Below, piece by piece: positions 1 to 8,640 of a stretch of DNA of 43,978 nucleotides. This DNA is from Hadesarchaea archaeon (lineage in GTDB: Archaea; Hadarchaeota; Hadarchaeia; Hadarchaeales; WYZ-LMO6). Position 1 is the stretch's first letter; the number at the start of each line of letters is the position of its first letter. The position numbers and the translations under genes are program-made. A model generated the notes under the pieces. The model saw nothing but the letters and a program-made list of their open reading frames with translations, was not told the DNA's origin and searched no databases. The stretch spans positions 1 through 43,978 of the forward strand of contig JAPDJF010000026.1 of the NCBI GenBank assembly GCA_029259185.1, given 5' to 3'.

Positions 1-405
1 CTCGCCAGTCGATCTTTGTACTCCACCACAACTGCATCTATCTCGCCCCTTCTGGCGAGTTCGAACAGCTTCTTCAATCCCTTCCTGTTCTCGTTCACTC
101 CAGAAGCCACATCTTCGATTACATCGACGACTTCCAGTTTGTTTGTTACGCAGTAGCTCAGCAGCCTTTCTCTCTGCCTGTTCAGGTTCCCGGCATCCTG
201 CTGTTTCTTTGCCGAGACCCTCGCGTAAATGGCCACTCCGGTGGGTCTTCTTTCTATAATACCCATCAATCTGTCCAGCTCCGCCTTCTCCACGATGTTT
301 TCCAATCCTCACTCCCCTTATCACTCCTTGATCGATGTACTTCCGTAGCGTATGGGGGTGTAATCCCGTGTACTCGGCGGCCTCCTTCATTCTCATTAGT
401 GCCAT
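1..405 (-). pseudogene. IS607-type serine recombinase (TnpA), frameshifted and cut by the window edge
   Basis: On the minus strand an ATG at 405 opens an N-terminal MerR-like helix-turn-helix containing [15 protein letters not shown], which is typical of IS607 transposases. Near 297-303, at a run of four A residues, the reading switches by one base. The second frame then runs open to position 1 and holds the serine recombinase catalytic start VAIYARVSAKKQQDAGN, whose Ser in YARVS is the nucleophile, followed by an NRQRERLLSYC stretch. Each half is well conserved, so this is a recently broken gene or a sequencing error in the A-run. The C-terminal part, and any tnpB partner, would lie off the left edge. 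A shorter copy of the same helix-turn-helix occurs at 26476-26568. Confidence 0.85.
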
Positions 406-498
406 CAATTTGTATTAGTATTTGTGAAGTTATCGGCAACTGTTACTCACCTCCCGAAAGCTAGCTTTAACTACACCGCCGGGGTTTGGAGGTTTGGA

Positions 499-1098
499 AT
501 GAAAATAGGGGTACTCGGACTCCAGGGTGCTGTTTCGGAACACCTCTCTGCGACAAAACGAGCGATGGACTCGCTCGGCATCCGAGGAGAGGTAAGATGG
601 GTCAGCCACAGGGATCACATTGACGGGTTGGATGGTCTCATACTCCCGGGAGGAGAGAGCACAACCATCGGAAGGCTTATGGCCACCACCGGTCTCCTCC
701 AAGAGATCAAGGACGCGGTGGAGAAGGGACTCCCCATCCTCGGAACTTGTGCTGGACTCATCTTGATGGCGAAGGAGGGTGATAAACATGTTGAGAGGAC
801 CAAGCAACCCCTTCTCCGCGTGATGGATATCAAGATCATCAGGAACGCGTTCGGAAGACAGAGAGAATCATTCGAGGTGGATATTCCAATCCGGGGACTG
901 AAGGGTAAACCCTTCAGGGCCGTGTTCATCCGGGCCCCTGCAATAGAACGTCTGTGGGGTGGGGCCGAGTCGCTGGCCGAGCTGGAGGGAAGAACGGTAG
1001 CGGCGAAACAGGGGAGGATGTTAGCGTTCTGTTTCCACCCGGAGCTAACGGAAGATACTAGGATACACGAGTGGTTTCTTGAACTCTGCAAGGGATGA
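499..1098 (+). CDS. pdxT: Pyridoxal 5'-phosphate synthase glutaminase subunit PdxT
   Basis: This is the glutaminase half of the PdxS-PdxT pyridoxal phosphate synthase; it releases ammonia from glutamine and passes it to PdxS. The 199-residue protein has the class I amidotransferase triad: Cys84 in LGTCAGL, and His180 and Glu182 in CFHPELTED. It also has the family GGESTT motif at residues 51-56. I chose the ATG at 499 because the conserved start MKIGVLGLQG lies there and a GGAGG ribosome site sits at 488-492; a longer reading from 424 has no family support. pdxS is not in the window. The downstream gene is convergent, 8 bases away. Confidence 0.95.
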   Translation: MKIGVLGLQGAVSEHLSATKRAMDSLGIRGEVRWVSHRDHIDGLDGLILPGGESTTIGRLMATTGLLQEIKDAVEKGLPILGTCAGLILMAKEGDKHVERTKQPLLRVMDIKIIRNAFGRQRESFEVDIPIRGLKGKPFRAVFIRAPAIERLWGGAESLAELEGRTVAAKQGRMLAFCFHPELTEDTRIHEWFLELCKG

Positions 1099-1106
1099 AG
1101 TGGGGG

Positions 1107-1304
1107 CTACCGCTTTTTGAATTTCCTTATCCTCAGCTCTTGGGTTTTGGGGTTGACCTCTAGGGAGAGGATATCTCCCGGCTTGAACGGAAATGCGGAA
1201 TCCCTAGCGAGTTCAGTAGGCACATAGATGAAGAATTTGTCGTAGGTACAGCCTCCTGTTCGTGTCGGGCGATTGATCAACCTTCCTCTTCCTGTGAGTA
1301 CCAT
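1107..1304 (-). CDS. Small AbrB/SpoVT-like DNA-binding protein (tentative)
   Basis: This 65-residue protein starts at the ATG at 1304. A minus-strand TATA-like TATTAAAAA about 26 bases upstream supports a leaderless start there; longer in-frame readings to 1445 cross this promoter. The sequence (MVLTGRGRLINRPTRTGG, then FIYVPTELARDSAFPF, FKPGDILSLEV and a basic end) has the strand order of swapped-hairpin AbrB/MazE folds: a short N-terminal strand, a 'yVP.el..d..fpf' core and a GD.l.lev strand. Such proteins are transcription factors or antitoxins. No partner toxin is seen; the divergent neighbour is a zinc-finger protein. Function is not established. Confidence 0.6.
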   Translation of the reverse strand: MVLTGRGRLINRPTRTGGCTYDKFFIYVPTELARDSAFPFKPGDILSLEVNPKTQELRIRKFKKR

Positions 1305-1326
1305 CCCAAAAGCCTCTCGGGAACTT

Positions 1327-1401
1327 TTTAATACCCCTTTCCGTCTACCATAACTTAACAACACTCCCAGAAAACAAATTGATGACACAAATTTTAAATA
1401 C
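1327..1401. promoter_or_regulatory. Divergent TATA-like promoter pair
   Basis: A minus-strand TATTAAAAA (about 1328-1336) lies roughly 26 bases upstream of the ATG at 1304. A plus-strand TTTTAAATA (about 1393-1401) lies about 30-40 bases upstream of the zinc-finger gene start candidates at 1431 and 1440. Both spacings fit archaeal TBP-dependent promoters. The calls rest on sequence pattern and distance only. Confidence 0.5.
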
Positions 1402-1439
1402 TTCGTTGCCAATCTCCTCAGTACCAAAACGTGAGAAAC

Positions 1440-1598
1440 ATGCATCGTTCACCAGACCGTGGAACCAAGAGACGTTGCCCTGAGTGTGGGGGTGAATTTC
1501 ACTCAGACATAGGACTCGTGCTCCACCTGCAGAAGGAACACGGGTACGGACGGGCGGATGCTTGGGAGATAGTGCATGGGGAGAGGGCCAAAAGCTGA
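1440..1598 (+). CDS. Small C2H2 zinc-finger protein (52 aa)
   Basis: A short frame from ATG 1440 to TGA 1598 encodes one classical zinc finger: CPEC, twelve residues, His, four residues (LQKE), His. A basic stretch (RGTKRR) precedes it and a short acidic/aromatic helix follows. An in-frame GTG at 1431 would add three residues. A plus-strand TATA-like box at about 1393-1401 supports a start in this region. Single-finger proteins of this size are common in archaea and are thought to bind nucleic acid, but the target is unknown. It lies between the AbrB-like gene (divergent) and sppA (convergent, 12 bases away). Confidence 0.75.
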   Translation: MHRSPDRGTKRRCPECGGEFHSDIGLVLHLQKEHGYGRADAWEIVHGERAKS

Positions 1599-1610
1599 AT
1601 GTCCCCAGCC

Positions 1611-2450
1611 TCAGTTGAAACTCACCAAGCGATACTTTCCTTTACACAGGCCAGTTAATTCCTCAGCCTTCTTAACCGCATCATCGAAGCTACCTATCTC
1701 GTCGACCAGTTTCAATGCCAAAGCGTCGACCCCGTAGAGGGTGGAACCGTCCGTGAGGGAGTCGATCACGTTCTCCAGTTGTGGCCGATTTCGCTTTATG
1801 CGCTTCACAACCTCATCCAACAGGTTCTCCACAAGCTCTTGGAGGTACTCGTTCTCCTCAGGGGTCGGACTGCGATACCACGCCCCCAGATCCTTCATCG
1901 GTCCCGTGACCCATCGGTAGTACCTTATTCCCTCCTTCTCAAGCCAGTTCTCATAACTCACCCAAATCGCCATCACGCCGAGTCCACCCGTAATGGTCGC
2001 ACTCCGTGCGAAGATGTAGTCCGAGGCCGTCGAGACGAGATACGCTCCGGAGGTCGCGTACTCCCCCATCGCGACGATCACCGGCTTATTTTCGTTAAGC
2101 ATCCTGAGCGCCCTCTCCGTTTCAAAACAGGCTTGTACACTCCCCCCCGAACTGTCTACATCTAGGATCACCGCCTTAACGGTAGGATCGCCTAATGCAT
2201 CCCGTGCCAAATCGGCGTAACCGAAATCGTTTATCTCCCCCCTTATGTGAATGACAGCTATCTTCGTGGGGCTCGCCCGATAGGCATCTAGAACCGCGAG
2301 CCCTAAGGAGAGGAGAAGCAAAGCAGCGACAAGTCCCCATGCGTATTTCTTCCACACTTTCCTAGTTCTCCTCACCTTTCCACCTATGAGCCTAACCTTC
2401 CTTGATGTCTTGAGATAGAAACCGACGTGCCCCGCGTGAACTCCACCCAC
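1611..2450 (-). CDS. sppA: Signal peptide peptidase SppA-like serine protease (S49)
   Basis: Membrane-anchored S49 peptidase that degrades leftover signal peptides or membrane-protein fragments outside the cytoplasm. One hydrophobic segment (about residues 37-57, GLVAALLLLSLGLAVL) follows a basic stretch, and the rest is the short single-domain SppA fold. The Ser-Lys dyad is visible: Ser134 in GEYATSGAYLVS and Lys186 in TGPMKDLGAWYRSPT. The ASDYIFARSATITGGLGV block is typical of the family. At 279 residues it matches the archaeal short form. The listed start is a GTG at 2450; an in-frame GTG just before the membrane segment (VRRTRKVWKKYAWG) is an equally good start, so the first 25 or so residues are uncertain. 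Confidence 0.9.
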   Translation of the reverse strand: MGGVHAGHVGFYLKTSRKVRLIGGKVRRTRKVWKKYAWGLVAALLLLSLGLAVLDAYRASPTKIAVIHIRGEINDFGYADLARDALGDPTVKAVILDVDSSGGSVQACFETERALRMLNENKPVIVAMGEYATSGAYLVSTASDYIFARSATITGGLGVMAIWVSYENWLEKEGIRYYRWVTGPMKDLGAWYRSPTPEENEYLQELVENLLDEVVKRIKRNRPQLENVIDSLTDGSTLYGVDALALKLVDEIGSFDDAVKKAEELTGLCKGKYRLVSFN

Positions 2451-2558
2451 GAGAAAAACGGGAATTCGCTCGTCATCTCAACCTTCATTCACCACCATTT
2501 CGGGAGACCGTCTATAAGCCTTTCCTATGGTGCCCGATCCTTTCCTCAACCAAGGACT

Positions 2559-4949
2559 TCAGTTCGACCCCTGCCCGATCACTTGCTCCACTCGGGTTGG
2601 CTCGTCCTTGTTTTTATCCCGGTAGAAACGGTAGAGGTAACCGCTGACCGCAGCCTCAAGTCGCTCTTCATGGGTTATGAGCAATACCTGGCGGATCAGC
2701 TCGGGCAAGCGTTCCCTGAGAACCTTAGCGAGCTCTTGAATACCCTCCGAGTCCAAATTGTGGGTGGGCTCGTCAAGCACTATCCAGCTCAGTCTCGGTG
2801 CTAGGGCCAAGGCGAAGGCTATTCGCATGACCAAGCACGCGTCGGTTCGCTCTCCGCCGCTCGCTACTCCTTCAACGGGGACCCAGTTCCCCCTCCGGTC
2901 TCTGAGCTCCAGCACGTAATCTCCCTTCGCCCCGACTGAAAGCCTCACCGAGGTATAATCCCCGTAGGGGTAAATTCCATCCCACAGATCGGCCATCGTC
3001 TGATTAACCAAATCGACGAACCTAACACGCATCGCCACCTGGGTTCTAGAGAGTGCCGTCTGGATGAGGTTCAGTGCGGTGGCGGCTTCGCTGAAGTATC
3101 TCGCCTCCACCTCACTCCTCCTGAGTGAAAAGACTTTATCCTCGATGCTTTTTATCAGCCTCTTGCGCTCTTCCACCAGCTTCTCTTTCCCCCTGATGTC
3201 TGCTTCGATCGCCCCCACTCGGCTTATGAGCCTCTCCCGGGCTTCCTTCAGCTCTCTCAGCTTAGACTCACTGTACGTCTTCTTGATCTCCCAGATCTCT
3301 CGTTGGAGGTTCAACCCTTCTGCCTTCTTTCTCCTCAACTCCGCCTCCTGTCTTTGCAGATCGGAGCGGAGTTCCAGCTTCGACTTCAGATCCGACAAAC
3401 GAGTGCGGGTGTCCTCGACTCGTCCACGCACGCGCTGGAGTCTTGCCCTCAGATCCTCCACCGCCACCCTCTCCTCGCGCAGCTCCTCGTTCACCTTCCT
3501 TTGACTCTCGAGCACCTGCCCGTGTTCCTCCAAGACTCGAGGGAGGTCATCCACCTCTCTCATCATCGTCCTCACCTTCTCCTGGAGTTCGAGTTTCTCG
3601 CCGAGTGCTCTCTCCAGCCTCAAGCACTCAGCCTCGAGGACGGGGATCCTCTTCTTCTTCTCGTCCACCTCACGCCGCCGCCTCTCCATCAAACTCCGCT
3701 TTTTCCCTTCCTCCAAGGGAGACTCACACACGGGGCACGTCGACCCGGCCTCTGCTAGCTCTTCCACACTCGACTCCAGCTCGTTCACCCTCTCCCTCGT
3801 GGAGGTGAGTTCAACCCTGAGGGAGTTGAGTTCCGACCGGATTCTCTCTATCGAGGCGGATAGCTCATCCACCCCGATCTCCTTGAGTTTTCTCTCGATC
3901 CTCCGCTTCTCCTCCATTTCGTGCTCGAGTCTTCTCCGGTTCTCCTCGAGCATGCTCAACCTAGCCTCAAGCTTTCCCACCTTGGACATGGCGGAGTTGA
4001 GTTCCGAATTCAGCTCCGCCTCCTCTCTCAGAGCCTCCGAGCTGGCACGCTCCGCTTCCCGATACTCCCTCTCCAGCTCATCCATTCCCACCTCGATCGC
4101 TGGGCCGAGCTTCGCCCTTATCTCATCCACCCTGCGCTTCAGGGTACGGATCTCCCCCTCCTTCCCATCCATAGCTCGTTCGAGCTCTCCCAGCCTGCGC
4201 CCGGCATCTTCCATCTCTCTCAACGGTGCCTCGATCTCTTCCAGTTTAGACCGAAGTTCCCGGAAGCGACTTTTGGCCTCCTCTAGGGACGCTTCGAGGT
4301 TCTTAGCCTCCTCGACGTAGGTCGGGAGGAGGGCTATCGAGGAATCTTGACGGAGCTGGGCCGCTAACCTTTCCCTATCCTGGGCCCTGTCCGCGAGTCC
4401 CCTTGAGAGGGAGCCCAGCCTCCTACGTGCCTCCTCAAGCTTGTCCATCCCCATCAGCTCGTCTATCTTCTCCCTCCTCTTCCCCACCGGGAGGATCAGG
4501 AAGAGATCCAGCCTATTCTGCTGAGCGTACACGGCCCTCTCGAATAGGTCATAGTCCATCCCTAGCAATGACTGGACGAGCTCAGTCACCCTGCTCGAAC
4601 TCGGGCTCTCTATTACCCCTCCGTTGACCTTTCTCAGCTCGGAGAATGCGGTTCCTTCCCCCCTCCTTATCACCCTCTTGACCACGTACTCCTCCCCCTC
4701 GGGGGTGACGAAACCCACCTCCACCTCAGACGATTCCGCGGGCTCGGGCTTGCCCCTGATGAGATCCTCGAGTTTGATCTTCCTCATTTTGACATCGGGG
4801 GTCGTTCCGAAGAGGCCCATCGTTATCGCCTCTAGCACGCTACTCTTCCCCGTCCCCATCCCTCCGACAAGGATGTTGGTACCATCCCCGAACCTGAGCT
4901 CGGTGTCCCGGTGAGATCTCCAATTCTTGAGCCTCACGTAGGTTATCAT
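2559..4949 (-). CDS. rad50: DNA double-strand break repair ATPase Rad50
   Basis: ABC-type ATPase that works with Mre11 to tether and process DNA ends. The N-terminal lobe has a Walker A (GGMGTGKSS, residues 29-37) and a Q-loop region near YAQQNRLDLF. Long heptad-rich coiled coils fill the middle around a zinc hook CPVC (Cys405, Cys408) that dimerises two molecules. The C-terminal lobe carries the ABC signature ASGGERTDACL and Walker B WIVLDEPTHNLD. At 796 residues it is a little shorter than many archaeal Rad50 proteins because of short coiled-coil arms. Its ATG overlaps the mre11 stop by 4 bases, indicating a translationally coupled operon. Confidence 0.97.
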   Translation of the reverse strand: MITYVRLKNWRSHRDTELRFGDGTNILVGGMGTGKSSVLEAITMGLFGTTPDVKMRKIKLEDLIRGKPEPAESSEVEVGFVTPEGEEYVVKRVIRRGEGTAFSELRKVNGGVIESPSSSRVTELVQSLLGMDYDLFERAVYAQQNRLDLFLILPVGKRREKIDELMGMDKLEEARRRLGSLSRGLADRAQDRERLAAQLRQDSSIALLPTYVEEAKNLEASLEEAKSRFRELRSKLEEIEAPLREMEDAGRRLGELERAMDGKEGEIRTLKRRVDEIRAKLGPAIEVGMDELEREYREAERASSEALREEAELNSELNSAMSKVGKLEARLSMLEENRRRLEHEMEEKRRIERKLKEIGVDELSASIERIRSELNSLRVELTSTRERVNELESSVEELAEAGSTCPVCESPLEEGKKRSLMERRRREVDEKKKRIPVLEAECLRLERALGEKLELQEKVRTMMREVDDLPRVLEEHGQVLESQRKVNEELREERVAVEDLRARLQRVRGRVEDTRTRLSDLKSKLELRSDLQRQEAELRRKKAEGLNLQREIWEIKKTYSESKLRELKEARERLISRVGAIEADIRGKEKLVEERKRLIKSIEDKVFSLRRSEVEARYFSEAATALNLIQTALSRTQVAMRVRFVDLVNQTMADLWDGIYPYGDYTSVRLSVGAKGDYVLELRDRRGNWVPVEGVASGGERTDACLVMRIAFALALAPRLSWIVLDEPTHNLDSEGIQELAKVLRERLPELIRQVLLITHEERLEAAVSGYLYRFYRDKNKDEPTRVEQVIGQGSN

Positions 4950-6232
4950 CTCCCCACCCCCTTCAGCTCGATCTCGACCAGCTTGCTCACCACCTCCATC
5001 ACCCTCTCTCTGGCTTCGTCCTCCCTTCCCTCGACCAGCAGCCCATAGAGGGTTCTCACGTCCAGTGGATAGGAATACCCAAGCTCCCTGAGGTTGGAGT
5101 CGAGAAGCGAAACCGCTATTTCCTCCATCGAGCGGGCATCCTTCAGTTCCCTCAGCATCTCTATCCTCTCACGCAGCCCCGGGGAGACGAGTTCATCCTT
5201 ACTTATGCTCACTATCGCGCGATCGGAGAGCTCGTCCACAACGGACCGCTCGTCGAAGTCGCTCTTCGATGTCTCCCTCGAAAGGGTTCCTTTCAGTCTG
5301 AGCCGTACGAGGGGGAGCTTCTGGAGGTTGCGCCTCTCCCCAGAGAGCATCTCCCCGATCTTCCTCCTGATTGCTTCGTTCAGGGTGGGCAGATCCACAC
5401 CGTCGAAATTCATCTCCGCATAGAAGAAGTCTCTGGGACTCTTCAGCTCGATGAACTCGTAGCGGGTCTCCTCACCCACATCCACCATGTAAAAACCCTT
5501 TCTGCTCTCCGCCTCAACCTGCAACAGCTGAGTACGTTCGATACTCCCAGGAAACAGCAGGGGTTTTCCACCCACAGAGGACTCCGCCCGATAGTGCACA
5601 TGTCCACAGAGATACATGTCGAACCCTCTAGGAAGATCCTCGGGAGATATGGTGGGTCTTTCCTCCGTCGAGTACACGTACTGACCAACGGACTGGTGGA
5701 GCATCAGGACGTTGAACGCTCCCTCGACGGGTTTGGGATTCCAAGTGTCCAGGATGCTCTTCGCCTGCCTCTCGGGAACGTTGCTCATCCCGTGAACGGC
5801 GAGGATCCCCTCGGGAGTCTCCAACACAACCGCACTTGTGTGGAGGTGGATGAGGATTCCCGCCGCTTCCAGCGCCTCCACCGGATTCGTGAGCCCCCCA
5901 ACCCTGCGCTCGTGATTCCCGTGGATGGCTACCATAGGTACCCCACGGAGCGCAAGGGGAGAAATATCCGCTGGATCCTTTGCAAGGGTCTCCCTCAGCT
6001 TGACCTCGCCCCTCCCCCTCGCCAAATGAGAGGTTAGCACTCTCAGCGCTCTCGCCCAGATCTCCTGTTTGGGAATCCTCGCGTCAAAGATGTCCCCCAG
6101 CATCAAAATCACTTGGGCACCACGTTCGACCGCGAGCTCAAGCGCTTCCTTCAGCTGGTCAAAGGAGTCCTCACCCCTAGGAGTCCCCCACTTCACCCCC
6201 AAGTGGGCATCCCCTATTACTGCAAACTTCAA
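4946..6232 (-). CDS. mre11: DNA repair exonuclease Mre11
   Basis: Manganese-dependent nuclease partner of Rad50. The conserved core begins LKFAVIGDAHLG, so I place the start at the TTG at 6232 (428 residues). A GGTGG sits about 9 bases upstream. The longer reading to 6349 would overlap the start of the divergent RFC gene and lacks homology. Phosphodiesterase motifs are in order: GDAHLG, LMLGDIFD, AIHGNHE and LCGHVHYR. The C-terminal part (after about residue 300) is charged and likely holds the Rad50-binding and DNA-capping segment. No herA or nurA follows; instead sppA lies downstream of rad50 on the same strand. Confidence 0.96.
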   Translation of the reverse strand: MKFAVIGDAHLGVKWGTPRGEDSFDQLKEALELAVERGAQVILMLGDIFDARIPKQEIWARALRVLTSHLARGRGEVKLRETLAKDPADISPLALRGVPMVAIHGNHERRVGGLTNPVEALEAAGILIHLHTSAVVLETPEGILAVHGMSNVPERQAKSILDTWNPKPVEGAFNVLMLHQSVGQYVYSTEERPTISPEDLPRGFDMYLCGHVHYRAESSVGGKPLLFPGSIERTQLLQVEAESRKGFYMVDVGEETRYEFIELKSPRDFFYAEMNFDGVDLPTLNEAIRRKIGEMLSGERRNLQKLPLVRLRLKGTLSRETSKSDFDERSVVDELSDRAIVSISKDELVSPGLRERIEMLRELKDARSMEEIAVSLLDSNLRELGYSYPLDVRTLYGLLVEGREDEARERVMEVVSKLVEIELKGVGR

Positions 6233-6284
6233 AATACCACCATCAAAGTTTTCCCCGAATCGTTTTGAAGTTTTCCCAGTCCAA

Positions 6285-6293
6285 CGTTTTATG
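6285..6293 (+). promoter_or_regulatory. TATA-like box of the RFC large subunit gene
   Basis: CGTTTTATG at 6285-6293 lies about 25 bases upstream of the ATG at 6316, the spacing expected for a leaderless archaeal transcript. The 83-base divergent gap to mre11 holds no gene. Confidence 0.5.
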
Positions 6294-6315
6294 ACCAAAA
6301 ACTTATGATTAAAGG

Positions 6316-7545
6316 ATGTTTTCCCCTTGGACCGAAAAGTACAAGCCATCGAAATTAAGCGAAGTTGTGGATCAGGGGCAAGCGGTCAAGGCTGTAATGG
6401 AGTGGGCGAGGGGGTGGGAAAGGGGAAAGCCTGCCAAACCCGCCCTCCTGCTCTACGGTCCACCAGGCTCAGGCAAAACCACCATAGCGGAGGCCCTAGC
6501 CAAGGAGTTCGGATGGGACTCGATCCAGCTGAACGCGAGCGACAAGCGTACCTTCGAGGTGCTCAAGCGAGTCGCGGGGGAAGCTGCGACCACGGGAACC
6601 CTCTTTGAGGGGGCTGGGGGGAGAAGACTCGTGATCCTGGACGAGGCTGACAACATTCATTCCCGCTCCGATTTAGGGGGGTACAGAGCGGTGAGGGAGG
6701 TCCTCGGGAGAACCACGAATCCCATCATCCTCATAGCGAACGATCGCAGGGCAATACCCTCCGAGATCCTGAACTCGTGCCTGCAGGTGAACTTGAGACG
6801 TCTCTCACCCCAATCCATCGAAAGAGCCCTCGAGCGGATATGTGAAATGGAAGGAATAGAAGCAGAACCCCTAGCGCTGAAACGGATAGCCGAGGCCTCC
6901 CGGGGTGATCTCAGGGCTGCCATAAATGACCTCCAGACATCGGCCACCGGGAAGAAGAGGTGCGCGATAAGGGATCTCGCCCTATACCTCAGGGATATGG
7001 AATCCAACGTGTTCCAAGTATTAGGAGGAATCCTCCACGCATCCTCGGTTGGGGAGGCGAGGAGAATCCTCTGGAGCCTCGATATGCCTCCAGACGAAGC
7101 GATAGGGTGGATAAGCGAGAACGCACCGCTCCTCGCCAAGAACCCCCTCGATAGAGCCAGGATCTATGAGGCCCTTTCGAGGGCGGATATCTTCCTCTCC
7201 AGGGCGAGGAGGAAGCAAGTGTACGGACTCTGGGGATACGCCTCCGACCTCATGGCCGCCGGACCTTCGATCCTGAGGGATGGAGAAACCGTGAGCAGGA
7301 GGCTCCAAGTACCGAGTTCAGCCATCGCTTACAGACAAACTAGAGGGGAGAGAACCTTCCGGGAAAGCGTGGCGAGGAAAGTGGCCTCCCGGTGTCACAC
7401 CTCTTCAAGGGTAGCTCGTAAGCACTTCCTCAAATATCTGGGGGTCATCCTGAAGCACGATAGGAAGAGGGGGAGGGCCATAGCGGAAGAGCTTGAACTC
7501 ACCGAGGGGGAGGCAGAGTACCTCAAGTCGGTGGTGGATCTCTGA
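6316..7545 (+). CDS. rfcL: Replication factor C large subunit
   Basis: Clamp-loader subunit that helps load PCNA onto primed DNA with the small RFC subunit. AAA+ motifs are clear: Walker A GPPGSGKT (48-55), Walker B VILDEADN (Asp109, Glu110), sensor 1 in LIANDR, and an RFC-type C-terminal collar region. The N-terminal PWTEKYKPSKLSEVV is diagnostic. Length is 409 residues, shorter than many archaeal RFC-L proteins (about 470-500), and the protein ends at YLKSVVDL without the acidic/basic tail and PCNA-binding peptide usually seen. The small subunit gene is not in the window. The start ATG follows AAAGG at a TATA-appropriate distance. Confidence 0.95.
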   Translation: MFSPWTEKYKPSKLSEVVDQGQAVKAVMEWARGWERGKPAKPALLLYGPPGSGKTTIAEALAKEFGWDSIQLNASDKRTFEVLKRVAGEAATTGTLFEGAGGRRLVILDEADNIHSRSDLGGYRAVREVLGRTTNPIILIANDRRAIPSEILNSCLQVNLRRLSPQSIERALERICEMEGIEAEPLALKRIAEASRGDLRAAINDLQTSATGKKRCAIRDLALYLRDMESNVFQVLGGILHASSVGEARRILWSLDMPPDEAIGWISENAPLLAKNPLDRARIYEALSRADIFLSRARRKQVYGLWGYASDLMAAGPSILRDGETVSRRLQVPSSAIAYRQTRGERTFRESVARKVASRCHTSSRVARKHFLKYLGVILKHDRKRGRAIAEELELTEGEAEYLKSVVDL

Positions 7546-7625
7546 AGATCGTCAAGAAGCTCCAGCTCGGAAGGCTAGCAACCGATCTCCCGAACCGGAG
7601 GCTTCCCGTCTACAACTGGTTCCCT

Positions 7626-8633
7626 ATGAAGGAGGCATTCTCCAGGGATCTCGTTGTGATGCTCATCCGTGGATTTTATCTGGGGAAGGGGAACTCGGTC
7701 TTGGATCCGTTCTGCGGAGTGGGCACCACCCTGCTCGCGTGCAAGGAATTGGGGGTCGATTGCTGGGGATACGATGTCCACCCCCTCATGCTCTTCGTCT
7801 CCCGCGTCAAGCTCGGGGAGTACGACGTCCGCGAGCTGGAGGAGGTGTCGAGGGTTCTACTCGCCGCCCCCTTCGAAAGGCCAGAAGTTCGAGCTTCCGA
7901 TTTCCTCCGGAGGTTCTTCCCGCAACACGTGCTGGAGGACATCTTCTTCTTCAAGGGGAAGATAGAGGAAATCGGTAGCGGAGCGATAAGGGATTTCTTG
8001 CTCACCGCCCTTGTGGGTGCGGCGATGGAATGCACGTGGGCACGGAGAGATGGGGCGGCGGTGAAAGTGAGGATGAGGAAACTCCCACCGTTGAGGGAAG
8101 TCCTGTCCCGGAGGTTGAGCTGGATGCGCGACGACGTGGAGAGACTTGGGGTCAAGAGGGCGAGCATCACGGTAAAGGAGTGCGACGCGAGACGGATGGA
8201 TGCCGATGACGAAACGTTCGACGCCGTGATCACCTCCCCCCCCTACCTCGGAAAGTTCGAGTACGCGAGGGCGTATCGTGTGGAGGAGGAGATCCTCGGG
8301 CTCGAGCCCCCCTCGCCGGAGAAGCTTCTGGGTTCCCCCAAGAACCCAGAGGAGGTCGCGGATCCGGAACTCTATTTCAACGACCTATCGAAAGTCGTGA
8401 ATGAAATGTACAGGGTGTGCAAACCCGGGGCAGATGTCGCGCTCTTGGCCTCGGACGGGTGTTTCCCCAAGCGAGGGGTAGTGGAAGTTTGCCAGCCCCT
8501 CCGAACGATGGCGGAAAGGGCAGGATTTAAGACTAGGCGAGCACTCGTGATCAATCGCAGGTTCTGCACCTCCCCCTCCAGACGCAAGCTCGGGATTTCC
8601 CAAGAGTACATCTTCCTCTTGAGGAAGCCGTGA
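7626..8633 (+). CDS. Putative DNA (N4/N6) methyltransferase
   Basis: SAM-dependent methylase with motif I LDPFCGVGTTLLACKELG near the N-terminus and catalytic motif IV ITSPPYLGKFEYAR toward the C-terminus. That arrangement fits amino-methyltransferases acting on DNA bases. The TSPPY form argues for DNA N4/N6 methylation rather than the DPPY of tRNA guanine methylases, but the substrate is unproven. The listed ATG may not be the true start: the same frame stays open upstream through RRLPVYNWFPMKEAFS, a stretch that looks conserved, back to a CTG at 7542 that overlaps the RFC-L stop codon (CTGA). No ATG, GTG or TTG lies between. No restriction enzyme gene is adjacent. Confidence 0.8.
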   Translation: MKEAFSRDLVVMLIRGFYLGKGNSVLDPFCGVGTTLLACKELGVDCWGYDVHPLMLFVSRVKLGEYDVRELEEVSRVLLAAPFERPEVRASDFLRRFFPQHVLEDIFFFKGKIEEIGSGAIRDFLLTALVGAAMECTWARRDGAAVKVRMRKLPPLREVLSRRLSWMRDDVERLGVKRASITVKECDARRMDADDETFDAVITSPPYLGKFEYARAYRVEEEILGLEPPSPEKLLGSPKNPEEVADPELYFNDLSKVVNEMYRVCKPGADVALLASDGCFPKRGVVEVCQPLRTMAERAGFKTRRALVINRRFCTSPSRRKLGISQEYIFLLRKP

Positions 8634-8640
8634 GGAGTCC

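Noticed and set aside
3064-4914. Many long plus-strand open frames opposite rad50
   Set aside because: They are Ser/Leu/Pro-rich mirror images of the coiled-coil codons of Rad50 on the minus strand, with no recognisable motif or promoter.
4946-6349. Mre11 starting at 6349
   Set aside because: The extra 39 residues overlap the RFC-L start and promoter and precede the conserved first strand; TTG 6232 is the better start.
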